A DNA stretch of 64,000 nt. It comes from Loigolactobacillus jiayinensis (GTDB taxonomy: Bacteria; Bacillota; Bacilli; Lactobacillales; Lactobacillaceae). This document shows positions 42,478 through 52,512 of the stretch, piece by piece; position 1 is the first letter of the stretch; the number at the start of each line of letters is the position of its first letter. Location of the stretch: assembly GCF_003946445.1 (NCBI RefSeq), contig NZ_RHOF01000001.1, positions 103,676 to 167,675 of the forward strand, in the 5' to 3' direction. Under the pieces are notes generated by a model. The model did not search any database and had not been told where the DNA came from. It worked only from the letters and a program-made list of their open reading frames with translations. The translations under genes and the position numbers were made by a program.

Positions 42478-42482
42478 CAGGA

Positions 42483-43574
42483 TTGGATAATATTCTTGAA
42501 GTGAAAGATTTAAAGATCAATTTTGGCACCTTTGCTGGGGATGTTCAAGCAGTCCGCGGTGTTAGTTTTAATCTCCGTAAAGGGGAAACACTGGCCATTG
42601 TTGGCGAAACGGGTTCCGGTAAAAGTGTCACTACTAAAGCAATTATGGGCTTATTGGATAGTAATGCTAAAATTGCTAGTGGGTCGATCATGTTCGCTGG
42701 CGAAGATTTATTAAAAGCCAATGCACATGAAATGGCCGCAATTAATGGTAATAATATTGCTGAAATTATTCAAGATCCAATGACTTCACTGGATCCAACG
42801 ATGACGATAGGTAAGCAGGTATCGGAACCTTTACGTATTCATAAAAGTATGTCGAAGGAAAAGGCAATTGCACGAACTAAAGAAGTACTAGCGCTAGTCG
42901 GTATTCAAAATGCGGAAGCACGGATGAAAGATTATCCGCATCAATTCTCTGGCGGTCAACGACAACGAATTGTTATTGCAATGGCGCTGGTTAATTACCC
43001 GAAAATTCTGATTGCTGACGAACCAACAACGGCATTAGATGTAACAATTCAAGCACAGATTTTGGATTTAATGACCGAATTACAACAAAAAATTGATACC
43101 TCAATTATTTTTATCACCCATGATTTAGGTGTTGTAGCCGGTATGGCTGATCGGGTAGCGGTGATGTATGCGGGTAAAATCATTGAAGTTGGTACTGTTG
43201 ACGAAATTTTCTATGATCCAAAACATCCCTATACTTGGGGACTGATCAACTCAATGCCAACGTTAGATACAAAAGCTAAGCGGCTATACGCAATTCCGGG
43301 TACGCCACCAGATTTATTAGATCCACCAAAAGGCGATGCGTTTGCACCACGAAACGAATACGCCTTAAAAATTGATACAGAAATGGCGCCACCGTTTTTC
43401 CCGATCACAGCGACACATTCAGCAGCAACTTGGTTACTGCATCCCGATGCACCGCAAGTAACACCACCACCAGAAATTGTTCGGCGGCAGGAAGTTTATC
43501 AAGAAATGGTGGACAAAGGATTAGATCAACCTAATAATCCAGAAGTAAAGCTCAATACACCAGCGACAGATTAG
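42483..43574 (+). CDS. oppD: oligopeptide ABC transporter ATPase OppD
   Basis: A 363-residue ABC ATPase: Walker A GETGSGKSVT, IQDPMTSLDPTMTIGKQ, signature FSGGQRQRIVIAMAL, Walker B ILIADEPTTALDVT. The C-terminal oligopeptide-transporter extension contains GTPPDLLDPPKGDAFAPRN, but the cysteines that usually coordinate an iron-sulfur cluster in this region are replaced. TTG start at 42483, five bases after the oppC stop. Confidence 0.92.
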   Translation: MDNILEVKDLKINFGTFAGDVQAVRGVSFNLRKGETLAIVGETGSGKSVTTKAIMGLLDSNAKIASGSIMFAGEDLLKANAHEMAAINGNNIAEIIQDPMTSLDPTMTIGKQVSEPLRIHKSMSKEKAIARTKEVLALVGIQNAEARMKDYPHQFSGGQRQRIVIAMALVNYPKILIADEPTTALDVTIQAQILDLMTELQQKIDTSIIFITHDLGVVAGMADRVAVMYAGKIIEVGTVDEIFYDPKHPYTWGLINSMPTLDTKAKRLYAIPGTPPDLLDPPKGDAFAPRNEYALKIDTEMAPPFFPITATHSAATWLLHPDAPQVTPPPEIVRRQEVYQEMVDKGLDQPNNPEVKLNTPATD

Positions 43575-43670
43575 CTGGTTTTGAGAAAAACACTTAGAAA
43601 ATAGTAGACTGATTATTGGTGAGTTGCGCTAATAAATAACCTTAGGTGTGAAATAGAAGGAGGCAAAGTA

Positions 43671-44627
43671 GTGGCTGCACGTAAGAAGATATTACAAATT
43701 AAAAATTTGAAACAATATTTCAACATTGGCAAGCCGGATGAAGTTAAGGCAGTTGATGATGTATCGTTTGATATTTATGAAGGCGAAACTTTTGGTTTAG
43801 TTGGCGAATCTGGATCAGGTAAAACAACTGTTGGTCGCAGTGTCATTCATTTGTACAATCCAACTGCAGGCGAGATTTTATTTAATGATCGTGATATTCG
43901 TAAATTAAAATCAACTAAGGAGCAGTTACAGTTTCGTCGTGAAATGCAAATGATTTTTCAAGATCCTTATGCGTCATTGAATCCACGAATGAAAGTTAAA
44001 GATATCATTGCTGAAGGCATCGATATTCATCATTTGGCTAAAAGTAGCGCCGATCGTGATGCCCAAGTCGCTCATTTGTTGGAAGTTGTTGGTTTGAATG
44101 CTGATCATTCAACGCGGTACCCTTACGAATTTTCTGGTGGTCAGCGGCAGCGGATCGGTATTGCTCGTGCATTAGCCGTTCAACCTAAATTCATCATTGC
44201 TGATGAACCAATTTCCGCGCTGGATGTATCGATTCAAGCGCAAGTGGTTAATCTGTTGCAGGATTTGCAGGAACAGCATAATTTAACTTATTTGTTCATC
44301 GCACATGATCTGTCAATGGTTAAATATATTTCTGATCGAATCGGTGTGATCCATTATGGGCGCTTGATGGAAATTGCGACCTCAGACGAGATTTACGCTA
44401 ATCCATTACATCCCTACACGGAGAGCTTACTGTCGGCTGTACCTGTGCCTGATCCGCAGTATGAGCGCAATCGGAAGCCGATTCCGTATGATGCCGCTGC
44501 GCACGAAGGTGATGACAAGAAACGGCAGTTAGTCGAAATTGTGCCAGGACATTTTGTTCGTGCCAGTGAAGATGAGCTACCAGCTTATCGTGAAAAAGCT
44601 GAACAGTATCGTGCCCAATTAAGTTAG
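43671..44627 (+). CDS. oppF: oligopeptide ABC transporter ATPase OppF
   Basis: A 318-residue ABC ATPase: Walker A GESGSGKTTVGRS, MIFQDPYASLNPRMKV, signature FSGGQRQRIGIARAL, Walker B FIIADEPISALDVS. It partners OppD. The GTG at 43671 has GGAGG upstream. A 96-bp gap separates it from oppD without a visible terminator. Confidence 0.92.
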   Translation: MAARKKILQIKNLKQYFNIGKPDEVKAVDDVSFDIYEGETFGLVGESGSGKTTVGRSVIHLYNPTAGEILFNDRDIRKLKSTKEQLQFRREMQMIFQDPYASLNPRMKVKDIIAEGIDIHHLAKSSADRDAQVAHLLEVVGLNADHSTRYPYEFSGGQRQRIGIARALAVQPKFIIADEPISALDVSIQAQVVNLLQDLQEQHNLTYLFIAHDLSMVKYISDRIGVIHYGRLMEIATSDEIYANPLHPYTESLLSAVPVPDPQYERNRKPIPYDAAAHEGDDKKRQLVEIVPGHFVRASEDELPAYREKAEQYRAQLS

Positions 44628-44663
44628 ATACATTTGGCCGTTACGCTAAATTCAGCATGAGAT

Positions 44664-44698
44664 TAAGTCGAAACTTGATTCAAGGTTTCGACTTTTTT
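44664..44698 (+). terminator. oppF terminator
   Basis: AAGTCGAAAC and GTTTCGACTT arms extended by TTG/CAA, followed by a T-run. Confidence 0.8.
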
Positions 44699-44764
44699 GT
44701 TGGAAAAATTAACTATCGCTAGTCGAACTTTGCTAAAATAGAGATGGTAGAATAGGAGGCGTGA

Positions 44765-45529
44765 ATGGTGACTAAAGTAACTTATCTGCGGCAGGTACCG
44801 CTAGGCGATGGTGTGCCCAAAACTTGTGTACCATTAACGGCTAAAGCTTTAAATCAGGTCATACCGCAGTTGGTACCACTAATAGCTGCAAAGCCGGATT
44901 TGATTGAGTGGCGTTTAGATGACTTAGAAGACCTTTCAGAAATGACACAATTACTCACAACGCTACAGCAGGTGCGCCAACAATTAGGTGAGTTACCGCT
45001 ATTAGTGACCTTCCGTAGTCAGGCAGAAGGTGGCAATGGGTCACTAAGTAGCGCAGCTTATCAAAATTTAGTGCAACAATTAATTCACAGCGGGTGTATT
45101 GATGCGGTTGATATTGAGTTAAGCCGAGGCGGGTACGTGGCTGATTTATGTGAACTCGCACGACTTGCTGGTGTGGTGACTGTTGTTAGTGCGCATGACT
45201 TCAAGCAGACCCCCTCAGTTGTGGCGCTGGTGACGTTGTTGCAACAAATGGCACAACAAGGCGCAGCAGTTGTCAAAGTCGCGGTGATGCCGCAATCAGC
45301 ACAGGACGTTTTAAACTTATTACAAGCTACATTAACGGCCAAGCAGCAATTAGAACAACCTATGATCACGATGGCAATGGGAAAATTGGGACAAATTACG
45401 CGATTAGCTGGTAGTACTTTTGGTTCTGCTGTTACTTTTGCGACGGTGACGGCTAGCTCGGCACCGGGGCAGTTACCATTAGCCGTTTTACAGCAGTTAT
45501 TACCATTACTAGCAGTTGATCAAGACTAG
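44765..45529 (+). CDS. aroD: 3-dehydroquinate dehydratase, type I
   Basis: A 254-residue type I dehydroquinase of the shikimate pathway: IEWRLDDLED near the N-terminus, catalytic His in VVSAHDFKQTPS (near residue 143), Schiff-base Lys in AAVVKVAVMP (near 168), and TMAMGKLGQITRLAGSTFGS. ATG with GGAGGCG upstream. It stands alone, away from the other aro genes. Confidence 0.9.
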   Translation: MVTKVTYLRQVPLGDGVPKTCVPLTAKALNQVIPQLVPLIAAKPDLIEWRLDDLEDLSEMTQLLTTLQQVRQQLGELPLLVTFRSQAEGGNGSLSSAAYQNLVQQLIHSGCIDAVDIELSRGGYVADLCELARLAGVVTVVSAHDFKQTPSVVALVTLLQQMAQQGAAVVKVAVMPQSAQDVLNLLQATLTAKQQLEQPMITMAMGKLGQITRLAGSTFGSAVTFATVTASSAPGQLPLAVLQQLLPLLAVDQD

Positions 45530-45559
45530 AGTAGAGTAAGTGGAAAGGAATTAGATAAA

Positions 45560-45928
45560 ATGAGTTTAGGTATCGTGGTGGTGGCCCATGTGCCAGAGAT
45601 GGCAACTGGTTTAGCCAAGTTATTACATAGCATCGCACCAGCAATCAGTATTACGGCAGCTGGTGGTAATAGTGTTGGGGCAATTGGGACTAGTATGGAT
45701 CAAATTGAACGTGCTTTTAAGGCTAATCAAGCAACGGAATTATTAGTTTTTTATGATTTTGGCAGTGCTAAACGTAACGTTGAGTTGGCGGCTGCATTTG
45801 GCGATAAAAATACGTATATTTATGATACGGCCTTTACAGAAGGTGCATTTACCGCCGCAACTATGTTGGCATCAGGTCAGGATCGTGCTGCAATTAATGC
45901 GGCAGTTCAGCGTATAGTCATTAAATAA
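45560..45928 (+). CDS. dhaM: DhaM-like phosphotransfer protein (EIIA-Man fold)
   Basis: A 122-residue domain matching the phosphotransferase subunit of PTS-dependent dihydroxyacetone kinase: GIVVVAHVPEMATGLAKLL with the phosphorylated His at residue 10, AAGGNSVGAIGTSMDQI, and ELLVFYDFGSAKRN. It would pass phosphate from HPr to DhaL-ADP. DhaK and DhaL are not in the window, so it is an orphan here. ATG after AAAGGAA. Confidence 0.78.
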   Translation: MSLGIVVVAHVPEMATGLAKLLHSIAPAISITAAGGNSVGAIGTSMDQIERAFKANQATELLVFYDFGSAKRNVELAAAFGDKNTYIYDTAFTEGAFTAATMLASGQDRAAINAAVQRIVIK

Positions 45929-45934
45929 GCAGTA

Positions 45935-45970
45935 AAAAAAACAACCTCTAAATTTAGAGGTTGTTTTTTA
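45935..45970. terminator. bidirectional terminator
   Basis: AAAAAACAACCTCTAAA pairs with TTTAGAGGTTGTTTTTT, a near-perfect palindrome between convergent dhaM and glnQ. Confidence 0.85.
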
Positions 45971-45972
45971 GT

Positions 45973-46725
45973 TTAAGCATTTAATACTTTACGTAAGAAG
46001 TCCTGTGTCCGTGGGTTTTGTGGGTGATCGAAAAGCTGTTGCGGATCGCCTTCCTCCATAATATGGCCATCAGCCATGAAGACAACACGATCGGCGACTT
46101 CTTTAGCGAAGCCCATTTCATGAGTGACCACGATCATGGTCATCCCTTGTTTAGCAAGCTTTTTCATGACGTCCAGTACATCGCCAACCATCTCAGGATC
46201 TAGTGCCGATGTTGGCTCGTCGAACAACATGATATCTGGATGCATTGCCAATGCACGGGCAATGGCCACACGTTGTTCTTGACCGCCAGAAAGCGAGGCG
46301 GGGTAGGCGTCTGCCTTTTCAGCTAAACCGACTTCGTCTAACAAAGCACGCGCTTCCTTTGTTGCGACCTCTTTATCTGCTTTCTTTAGTTCGATTGGTG
46401 CTAACATCACGTTTTCTAATACAGTTAAGTTAGGGAATAAGTTGAAATGCTGGAAAACCATACCAATACCTTCGCGAACTTTGTTCATATTGGTTTTATT
46501 ATCAGAAATATCATAGCCATCGACAATTACGGAGCCAGAAGTTGGATCCTCTAATTTATTGAGGCAACGAAGAAAGGTACTTTTACCAGAGCCTGAAGGA
46601 CCAATCATACAAACGACTTCATTGTTTTTAACGGTTAAATTTAAACCTTTAAGGACTTCGTTACTGCCATAATTCTTAACGAGATCAGTTACAACGACGC
46701 GGTTATTGTTTTCAGCAGCGTTCAT
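45973..46725 (-). CDS. glnQ: glutamine/polar amino acid ABC transporter ATPase
   Basis: A 250-residue ABC ATPase of the polar amino acid type: Walker [17 protein letters not shown]-loop [21 protein letters not shown], signature [17 protein letters not shown], Walker [15 protein letters not shown], and H-loop [11 protein letters not shown] overlaps the stop of the fused binding protein/permease gene by four bases, so the two are coupled. Confidence 0.9.
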   Translation of the reverse strand: MNAAENNNRVVVTDLVKNYGSNEVLKGLNLTVKNNEVVCMIGPSGSGKSTFLRCLNKLEDPTSGSVIVDGYDISDNKTNMNKVREGIGMVFQHFNLFPNLTVLENVMLAPIELKKADKEVATKEARALLDEVGLAEKADAYPASLSGGQEQRVAIARALAMHPDIMLFDEPTSALDPEMVGDVLDVMKKLAKQGMTMIVVTHEMGFAKEVADRVVFMADGHIMEEGDPQQLFDHPQNPRTQDFLRKVLNA

Positions 46726-48170
46726 TTGTTCATTCTCCTTTCAACGGCTTTGGACAGCCAAGTTAATAAGGTAATAATAACGATATACATAATCGCGATA
46801 ATCGTCCAAACTTTGAATCCTTGGAGATTGCGGGCGATAATAATTTTACCAGTTTGGGTCAATTCAAGGATACCGATAACGGATAAGATCGAGGTATCCT
46901 TTAAAGTAATAATAAATTGGTTAATAAACGATGGAATCATGATTTTGATCCCTTGTGGTAAAATAACGCGGCGCATCGCCTTGCCATAAGGGAGGCCTAA
47001 ACTTCGGGCAGCTTCCATTTGACCATTGTCAACGGCGCGAATCCCACCACTGACGAAGGCAGCGGTGTAGGCACCTTCATTCAGCGTCAACGTGATAATA
47101 CCAGCGAGAAAGGCGGAAATCTTATTGCCAGTCAGGTTGGGGACACCAATGTAAATGAATAACGCTAGGACTAGTAATGGCATGCCGCGGAAAATATAGA
47201 TCAGCGTGCTAGACAGCCAATTAGCCCACTTGGCAGGGACGACTTGCATTAAGCCGATGATCACACCAAAAATAGTGGCGAGAATAATGGAAATAACGGT
47301 TAAATAAAGTGTCTGTAGTAAGCCGCCACCTAAAGCACCTGTGTTTTGCTTAACTAAGCCCCACAAGCTATTATCTTGTTTCTTGGCAGTAGCAGTTGCT
47401 TTAGCAACACTACTTTTACCTAAATATTTAGCAACGATTTTGTCATATTGGCCATTCTTTTTTAAGGCCTTTAAGCCAGCGTTAAACTTAGTCAATAACT
47501 CAGGATTTTCACCTTTTTTAACAGCAAAGCCGTAGTTACCACCTTTTGCTGGCTTAGTGACGATTTTTAATTTAATGCCGTTTTGGATACCGTAAGCCAT
47601 AACAGGGTAGTCTTCAAAGGCAGCAACAGAGTTACCAGTAACGACATCGTTATACATATCGTTAGATTGATCAAATTCAGTGATTTTAAAGCCGTATTTT
47701 TTCTGGATCGATTTAGCGTAGGCAGCACCTTGGGTCCCCACCTTTAAGGCTACGTTTTTACCACGCAGGTCCTTAAATGATTTGACCTTGCTACCTTTGG
47801 CTACGGCCATCACTTCACCTGCATAATAATAAGGATCAGAAAAGTCAAATTGTTGCTTCCGTTCCTTAGTAATCGTCATGCCGGCGATCACACCGTCCAT
47901 TTGGTTAGCCTCAACGGCTTGAACGGCAGCGTTAAAGCCAACTGGTTTCAAGTCGATCTTCATATTCTCTTCTTTGGCGATTGCTTTGATCAAATCAATG
48001 TCGATCCCAGTATATTTGCCATCGGTTCCTTGGAAGTCAAATGGTGCATATGTAATATCAGTACCAATCGTGTATGTTTTTTCTGCTGCGTGGCTGGTCG
48101 TAGTAGTTGCCAATAGCGCACCGAAAACGGTTGAACAAAGTAGCGCGAACCAAATCAATTTTTTACGCAT
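46722..48170 (-). CDS. glnP: fused glutamine-binding protein and permease
   Basis: A 482-residue fusion: signal peptide (about 1-28, ending SHAAE), substrate-binding domain (30-255; [22 protein letters not shown]), then a permease domain (275-482) with [15 protein letters not shown], the EAA loop ([22 protein letters not shown]) and five helices. Such GlnP fusions import glutamine or glutamate in lactic acid bacteria; here one binding domain is present rather than two. Behind two GlnR boxes, ATG with GGAGG upstream. Confidence 0.88.
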   Translation of the reverse strand: MRKKLIWFALLCSTVFGALLATTTTSHAAEKTYTIGTDITYAPFDFQGTDGKYTGIDIDLIKAIAKEENMKIDLKPVGFNAAVQAVEANQMDGVIAGMTITKERKQQFDFSDPYYYAGEVMAVAKGSKVKSFKDLRGKNVALKVGTQGAAYAKSIQKKYGFKITEFDQSNDMYNDVVTGNSVAAFEDYPVMAYGIQNGIKLKIVTKPAKGGNYGFAVKKGENPELLTKFNAGLKALKKNGQYDKIVAKYLGKSSVAKATATAKKQDNSLWGLVKQNTGALGGGLLQTLYLTVISIILATIFGVIIGLMQVVPAKWANWLSSTLIYIFRGMPLLVLALFIYIGVPNLTGNKISAFLAGIITLTLNEGAYTAAFVSGGIRAVDNGQMEAARSLGLPYGKAMRRVILPQGIKIMIPSFINQFIITLKDTSILSVIGILELTQTGKIIIARNLQGFKVWTIIAIMYIVIITLLTWLSKAVERRMNK

Positions 48171-48189
48171 AAGTAAGCCTCCAAAAATG

Positions 48190-48233
48190 ATGTTATATTT
48201 AATAACACGTGTTCATGTTATTAAATATAACAT
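48190..48233 (-). promoter_or_regulatory. two GlnR/TnrA boxes forming one 44-bp palindrome
   Basis: TGTTATATTTAATAACA (48191-48207) and TGTTATTAAATATAACA (48216-48232) each match TGTNA-N7-TNACA exactly. Together they are an 18-bp perfect inverted repeat around 8 bp, 20 bp before the glnP start. TGCTAAAAT on the minus strand at 48237-48244 is a likely extended -10, so bound GlnR would block transcription when nitrogen is plentiful. Confidence 0.85.
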
Positions 48234-48347
48234 AAAATTTTAGCACTGACTATGCATTCAGAATAAAAAATTGCTGTTTTTTGACAGATGACTGGGAGTA
48301 ACGTAGACTTCTAAATAGAGCATTCTTATAGAAGGGAAGTTATATTT

Positions 48348-48911
48348 GTGATTCGACCTGCTGAAAAAAAGGACGCTAAGGCGGTTGTCCCGATTATTAA
48401 CATTGTGTTGGAAGAAATGGAGTTGCCATTTTTAGATCATGTCGACCAAGCTACTTTTTTTGAAGTGTTAGCACAAGCCTTTCAAACTGAGGATTATCGG
48501 TATAGTTATCGTCATGGGATCGTCAATGAACGTGACGGTCAAGTTGTCGGTGTCGCCTTTGGTTATCCGGAAACAGCGGAAGCACATATTGACGATGCAC
48601 TGCAACCATTTTTGCCTCAATTAGGCGTTGCGGCTGATGACAAGGTTTTTGCTGATAAGGAAGCTTATCCTAATGAATGGTATCTAGATACGTTATCGGT
48701 TGCGGAAAAGCAACAGCATCAAGGTATCGGCAGTGAGCTACTGGCCGCAGTACCTGATGTTGCGCGGCAACAGGGACTAAGCAAAGTTGGCTTAAATGTT
48801 GATGTTGCTAATCCTAATGCGCGTAAATTGTACGATAAAATGGGTTTTCAAGTTGTGGGTAAGGTTAAATTAGCTGGCCATGATTATGAACACATGCAAT
48901 TAGATATTTAA
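48348..48911 (+). CDS. GNAT-family N-acetyltransferase
   Basis: A 187-residue acetyltransferase: RPAEKKDAKAVVPIINIVLEEMEL at the start (as in RimI-like LAB proteins), WYLDTLSVAEKQQHQGIGSELLAAVPDVA with the acetyl-CoA motif Q-x-x-G-I/L-G, and NVDVANPNARKLYDKMGFQVVG at the end. The substrate is unknown. GTG start after AAGGGAAG. Confidence 0.82.
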   Translation: MIRPAEKKDAKAVVPIINIVLEEMELPFLDHVDQATFFEVLAQAFQTEDYRYSYRHGIVNERDGQVVGVAFGYPETAEAHIDDALQPFLPQLGVAADDKVFADKEAYPNEWYLDTLSVAEKQQHQGIGSELLAAVPDVARQQGLSKVGLNVDVANPNARKLYDKMGFQVVGKVKLAGHDYEHMQLDI

Positions 48912-48951
48912 AAAAGTTGCGTTCCTTTTTACGAGGAACGCAACTTTTTTA
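48911..48951. terminator. bidirectional terminator
   Basis: AAAAAAGTTGCGTTCCT pairs with AGGAACGCAACTTTTTT between convergent genes. Confidence 0.85.
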
Positions 48952-49470
48952 AACGTCATAAATTGGATTAGCCACGCCACGTTTAAGCGGTGACTTGTCG
49001 CGGCGGACAGACCAGTGATCCAGTACTAAACTGAGCAACAGGCATATTGGGGCATCTTGCGGATGAGTGATGGCCAACTCGTAGTAATCACCATCGGCTA
49101 AGATTGCTTTATCCAATACCAGCAACGTTTCCGTACGATGGTAGACCTTATAATGATGATTCATTAAATCACCCATAATGATCCAATTAAGCTCGCTCAC
49201 AAATTGAAATTGATGCCAAACGCCATACATTTTCTTAACTGAGCCGACTTTTTCCTTGCCTAAATAAAGGTCAAAGCGGGGGAATAGGCCTAGCGTTGTT
49301 TGCTTGATCTCAGCGACATAGCGGCCACCAATGGTATACAGCGTAAAAGCGTCTTGACGGAGCCCCCAGCGGCCAGTAATTAAATATAAGGGATTATTTT
49401 TTTCATCACGAACAATAATTGGAACACCTTTGGTTGCCATTAATTGTTCCTTGATGTACAAACGCAACAA
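48949..49470 (-). CDS. LURP-one-related (LOR) family protein
   Basis: A 173-residue protein of the YxjI/LURP-one family, with a twelve-strand barrel and central helix like the Tubby C-terminal fold: RLYIKEQLM at the start, IIVRDEKNNPLYLITGRWG, and VYHRTETLLVLDKAILADGDYYEL. Function in bacteria is unknown. The TTG at 49470 behind AGAGGTGAG keeps the conserved LYIK start; a shorter ATG form from 49440 is possible. Confidence 0.75.
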   Translation of the reverse strand: MLRLYIKEQLMATKGVPIIVRDEKNNPLYLITGRWGLRQDAFTLYTIGGRYVAEIKQTTLGLFPRFDLYLGKEKVGSVKKMYGVWHQFQFVSELNWIIMGDLMNHHYKVYHRTETLLVLDKAILADGDYYELAITHPQDAPICLLLSLVLDHWSVRRDKSPLKRGVANPIYDV

Positions 49471-49576
49471 GCCGGCTCACCTCTTTTAAATCACATTTAC
49501 GTTGCTACACTCAAACAGCACGGATACAGCCATAAACGGCGCTAAGTATCATCTAGCTTTTAAATTCACTTCATTT

Positions 49577-50449
49577 TTAGCTTAAGTTTTCATTCAGTGC
49601 ACGTTCGATTGCTTTACCCACGCCATGATTAACGTTAGTGTCAGTTAAATAGCGGGCAATTTGTTTAATTTCTTCAGTGGCATTGCCCATGGCAAAGCTG
49701 ACACTAGCGGCTTGCAGCATGGAAGCATCATTTAAATTATCGCCAATCGACATGACTTGTGTCAGTGGAATATTCAAACTTGTCGCGTAAGTTTCCAGCG
49801 CAACACCTTTTTGCGCGTTGCTGTGATTGATTTCGATATTACTGGCAGAACTAGCGGTAATGGCTAAGTTACCAAGCGCCGTCAATTCTTGAGCAATTGG
49901 GCGCAGAACTTTTTGCTTTTCTGCACTGAAGGCGATAACTTTAAGAATTGTCACTTTAGGATCAGCTAATAGTTTTTCATAGGAATCGACGTAAGTGATG
50001 TTCATTAATTCCAAACGTGCTGACGCCAAAGAAACGGCAATTTTAAAACTATCGGTGGTTTGCAGATCAACTAATAAAGAAGCCACGTTTTGAATCCGCC
50101 GCATTTTACTGTCGGAAACGGTGCCTTGATCGGTCATAACCTCAAAATAAAGTCCCTTAGATTTCAGTAAATGGAAAATTTTGCGCACAACAGTTTTCCG
50201 GATACTAACAGTACTGATAACTTGGCCTTGTTCATCAAAAACTTGTGCGCCGTTCATCGCAATGATAGGGGCTTCAATGCCGACTTGTTCGATCAGCGGC
50301 TTAGCTTCACCGTAACTACGGCCAGTAGCAACAATAAATTTAACGCCACGCCGGGCTGCTTTTTTGATGGCTGCAGCATTTTCAGGTGGGACAGTCATTT
50401 TTTCGTTAAGTAGGGTACCATCCATGTCGGATGCAATAAGTGAGATCAC
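49577..50449 (-). CDS. Cof-type HAD hydrolase
   Basis: A 290-residue HAD phosphatase of the Cof/YidA subfamily: nucleophile motif SDMDGTLLNEK (Asp9, Asp11), FIVATGRSYGEAKPLI motif II, the C2-type cap domain, then NHSNAQKGVAL and SIGDNLNDASMLQAA motif IV. It dephosphorylates sugar phosphates or related small molecules. GTG start after GGAGGA. Confidence 0.87.
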   Translation of the reverse strand: MISLIASDMDGTLLNEKMTVPPENAAAIKKAARRGVKFIVATGRSYGEAKPLIEQVGIEAPIIAMNGAQVFDEQGQVISTVSIRKTVVRKIFHLLKSKGLYFEVMTDQGTVSDSKMRRIQNVASLLVDLQTTDSFKIAVSLASARLELMNITYVDSYEKLLADPKVTILKVIAFSAEKQKVLRPIAQELTALGNLAITASSASNIEINHSNAQKGVALETYATSLNIPLTQVMSIGDNLNDASMLQAASVSFAMGNATEEIKQIARYLTDTNVNHGVGKAIERALNENLS

Positions 50450-50687
50450 AGCAGATTCCTCCGTTTCTGTTCACCCTAGTTTAGCATATTTTAGGGTCAA
50501 GACGAAACCGTTACCGTTGCCGAATAAGTGTTTGAAAAAGTAGGCCAAAGTTACGGCGCAATAGTAACTGCTTAGCAGCAAAATTGTTAGCGATTATAAG
50601 CAGGTAAAAATAAAACAGGATGTAGTTCCTTTCGCTGGTGGCAATCTGTTACGAAAATCGCTAAAATAGTCGGTGAGGTGTGATCGT

Positions 50688-51386
50688 ATGAAAACAATTA
50701 TCCATAATGATTGGCAAGATGTGTTGGCGCCTGAGTTTGTCCAAACGTATTACGCGCAGCTACACCAATTCTTAAAACAGGAATATGCCACCCAAACCGT
50801 GTATCCGGATATGTACCATATTTTTACGGCTTTTGAGTGGACGCCCTTCAACAAGGTTAAAGTGGTGATCCTAGGCCAAGATCCGTACCACAATCCAAAT
50901 CAGGGGATGGGCGTTAGCTTTGCCGTGCGGCCTGGCGTTAACCTGCCACCATCACTGCAAAATATTTATAAAGAATTGCAGGATGATTTAGGCATTGCGC
51001 CAGTAAATCATGGTTATTTGAAACCGTGGGCCGATCAAGGCGTTTTGCTGCTGAATTCTGTTCTAACCGTCCGCCGTGGACAAGCATTTTCCCATAAAGG
51101 TAAGGGCTGGGAGCAACTAACTGATAAAGCGATTGAAAAATTATCGCAACGCGGTCACGTTGTTTTTATTCTGTGGGGGAATGCCGCTAAGGCTAAGCGG
51201 GCACTGATCGATGAAAGTAAAAATGCGGTATTGACAGCCGCTCATCCTAGTCCATTTTCTGCACGCTATGGTTTTTTCGGGTCGCGGCCATTTTCTAAAA
51301 CAAATATGGCGTTAGAAAAATTCGGGGAAACGCCGATCGACTGGCGCTTACCTGCAAATGTTAGTGAAAATCAACCAACAGCTTAG
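50688..51386 (+). CDS. ung: uracil-DNA glycosylase
   Basis: A 232-residue family 1 UDG that removes uracil from DNA: catalytic Asp in [34 protein letters not shown], and the minor-groove His in [15 protein letters not shown]. The ATG at 50688 is supported by GAGGTG upstream. The stop codon lies inside the stem of its own terminator. Confidence 0.95.
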   Translation: MKTIIHNDWQDVLAPEFVQTYYAQLHQFLKQEYATQTVYPDMYHIFTAFEWTPFNKVKVVILGQDPYHNPNQGMGVSFAVRPGVNLPPSLQNIYKELQDDLGIAPVNHGYLKPWADQGVLLLNSVLTVRRGQAFSHKGKGWEQLTDKAIEKLSQRGHVVFILWGNAAKAKRALIDESKNAVLTAAHPSPFSARYGFFGSRPFSKTNMALEKFGETPIDWRLPANVSENQPTA

Positions 51387-51408
51387 AAAATTAAGCTGTT
51401 CTTTTTTA
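51378..51408 (+). terminator. ung terminator overlapping the stop codon
   Basis: AACAGCTTA (51378-51386, containing the stop) pairs with TAAGCTGTT (51392-51400), then a T-run. Confidence 0.78.
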
Positions 51409-51456
51409 TGTAAGCGTTGTATTATTTTAGGTAGCAAGTGAAATGGAGGCATAATT

Positions 51457-52431
51457 GTGGATTTATTTGAAAGTTTAACTGCAAAAGTTAGTGGTAAGCA
51501 AATTAAGATCGTTTTCCCTGAAGGTGCAGAGGCCCGTGTTCTTGGTGCAGCTGTACGACTCCAGCACGACAATCTGTTACATTCAATCGTGTTAGGTGAC
51601 CCAGCTGAAATTGAAAAAGTAGCGACAGCGCATAATTTTGATTTGGCTGACGTTGAGATTATCAATCCGGCAACTGCAGCGAATTTTGACGATTTAGTCA
51701 CTGCATTTGTTGAACGACGTAAAGGCAAAAATACAGCGGAGCAAGCACAAAAAATGTTGCGCGATCCCAATTATTTTGGCACGATGCTCGTTTATACTGG
51801 CTTGGCTGACGGTATGGTTTCCGGTGCGGTTCATCCAACTGGCGATACAGTTCGGCCAGCATTACAAATTATTAAGACTAAACCAGGTGTTAGCCGGACC
51901 AGTGGCGCCTTCATCATGCAAAAAGGGGAACAACGCTACTTATTTGCTGATTGTGCGATCAATATTGATCCTAGCGCCGAAGAATTGGCTGAAATTGCTA
52001 TTTCTTCAGCTAAAACGGCAGAATTATTCGACATCGAACCTCGTGTTGCTATGTTAAGCTTTTCAACTAAAGGCTCAGCCAAAGGCGATGCGGTAACCAA
52101 AGTGCAAGAAGCAACTAAATTAGCTCAAGCATCGGCACCAGCTTACCAAATTGATGGTGAATTACAATTTGATGCTGCCTTTGTACCAGCTGTTGCGCAA
52201 CAAAAAGCACCAGGTTCCCGAGTTGCTGGGAACGCAACGGTCTTTGTTTTCCCTGAATTACAATCCGGTAATATCGGTTATAAAATTGCGCAACGCTTTG
52301 GCGGTTTCGAAGCAATTGGGCCAATTTTGCAAGGCTTGAATAAGCCAGTTTCTGACTTATCCCGTGGTGCCAGTGAAGAGGATGTTTATAAATTAGCCAT
52401 CATCACTGCAGTGCAAACCTTACTTGATTAA
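51457..52431 (+). CDS. pta: phosphate acetyltransferase
   Basis: A 324-residue phosphotransacetylase interconverting acetyl-CoA and acetyl phosphate: KIVFPEGAEARVLGAAVRLQ, TGLADGMVSGAVHPTGDTVRPAL, and KAPGSRVAGNATVFVFPELQSGNIGYK (in part) are hallmarks. GTG start with GGAGG. Together with acetate kinase elsewhere it yields ATP from acetyl-CoA. Confidence 0.94.
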   Translation: MDLFESLTAKVSGKQIKIVFPEGAEARVLGAAVRLQHDNLLHSIVLGDPAEIEKVATAHNFDLADVEIINPATAANFDDLVTAFVERRKGKNTAEQAQKMLRDPNYFGTMLVYTGLADGMVSGAVHPTGDTVRPALQIIKTKPGVSRTSGAFIMQKGEQRYLFADCAINIDPSAEELAEIAISSAKTAELFDIEPRVAMLSFSTKGSAKGDAVTKVQEATKLAQASAPAYQIDGELQFDAAFVPAVAQQKAPGSRVAGNATVFVFPELQSGNIGYKIAQRFGGFEAIGPILQGLNKPVSDLSRGASEEDVYKLAIITAVQTLLD

Positions 52432-52443
52432 TAGGATTAGCTT

Positions 52444-52477
52444 AAGCACGTTGCCTACGCGGTGATGTGCTTTTTTG
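52444..52477 (+). terminator. pta terminator
   Basis: AAGCAC and GTGCTT close an imperfect stem (CC...GG inside) followed by a T-run, 12 bases past the stop. Confidence 0.65.
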
Positions 52478-52512
52478 TTATAATAGAGAAAATTTGGCAA
52501 GGACGTGACAAG

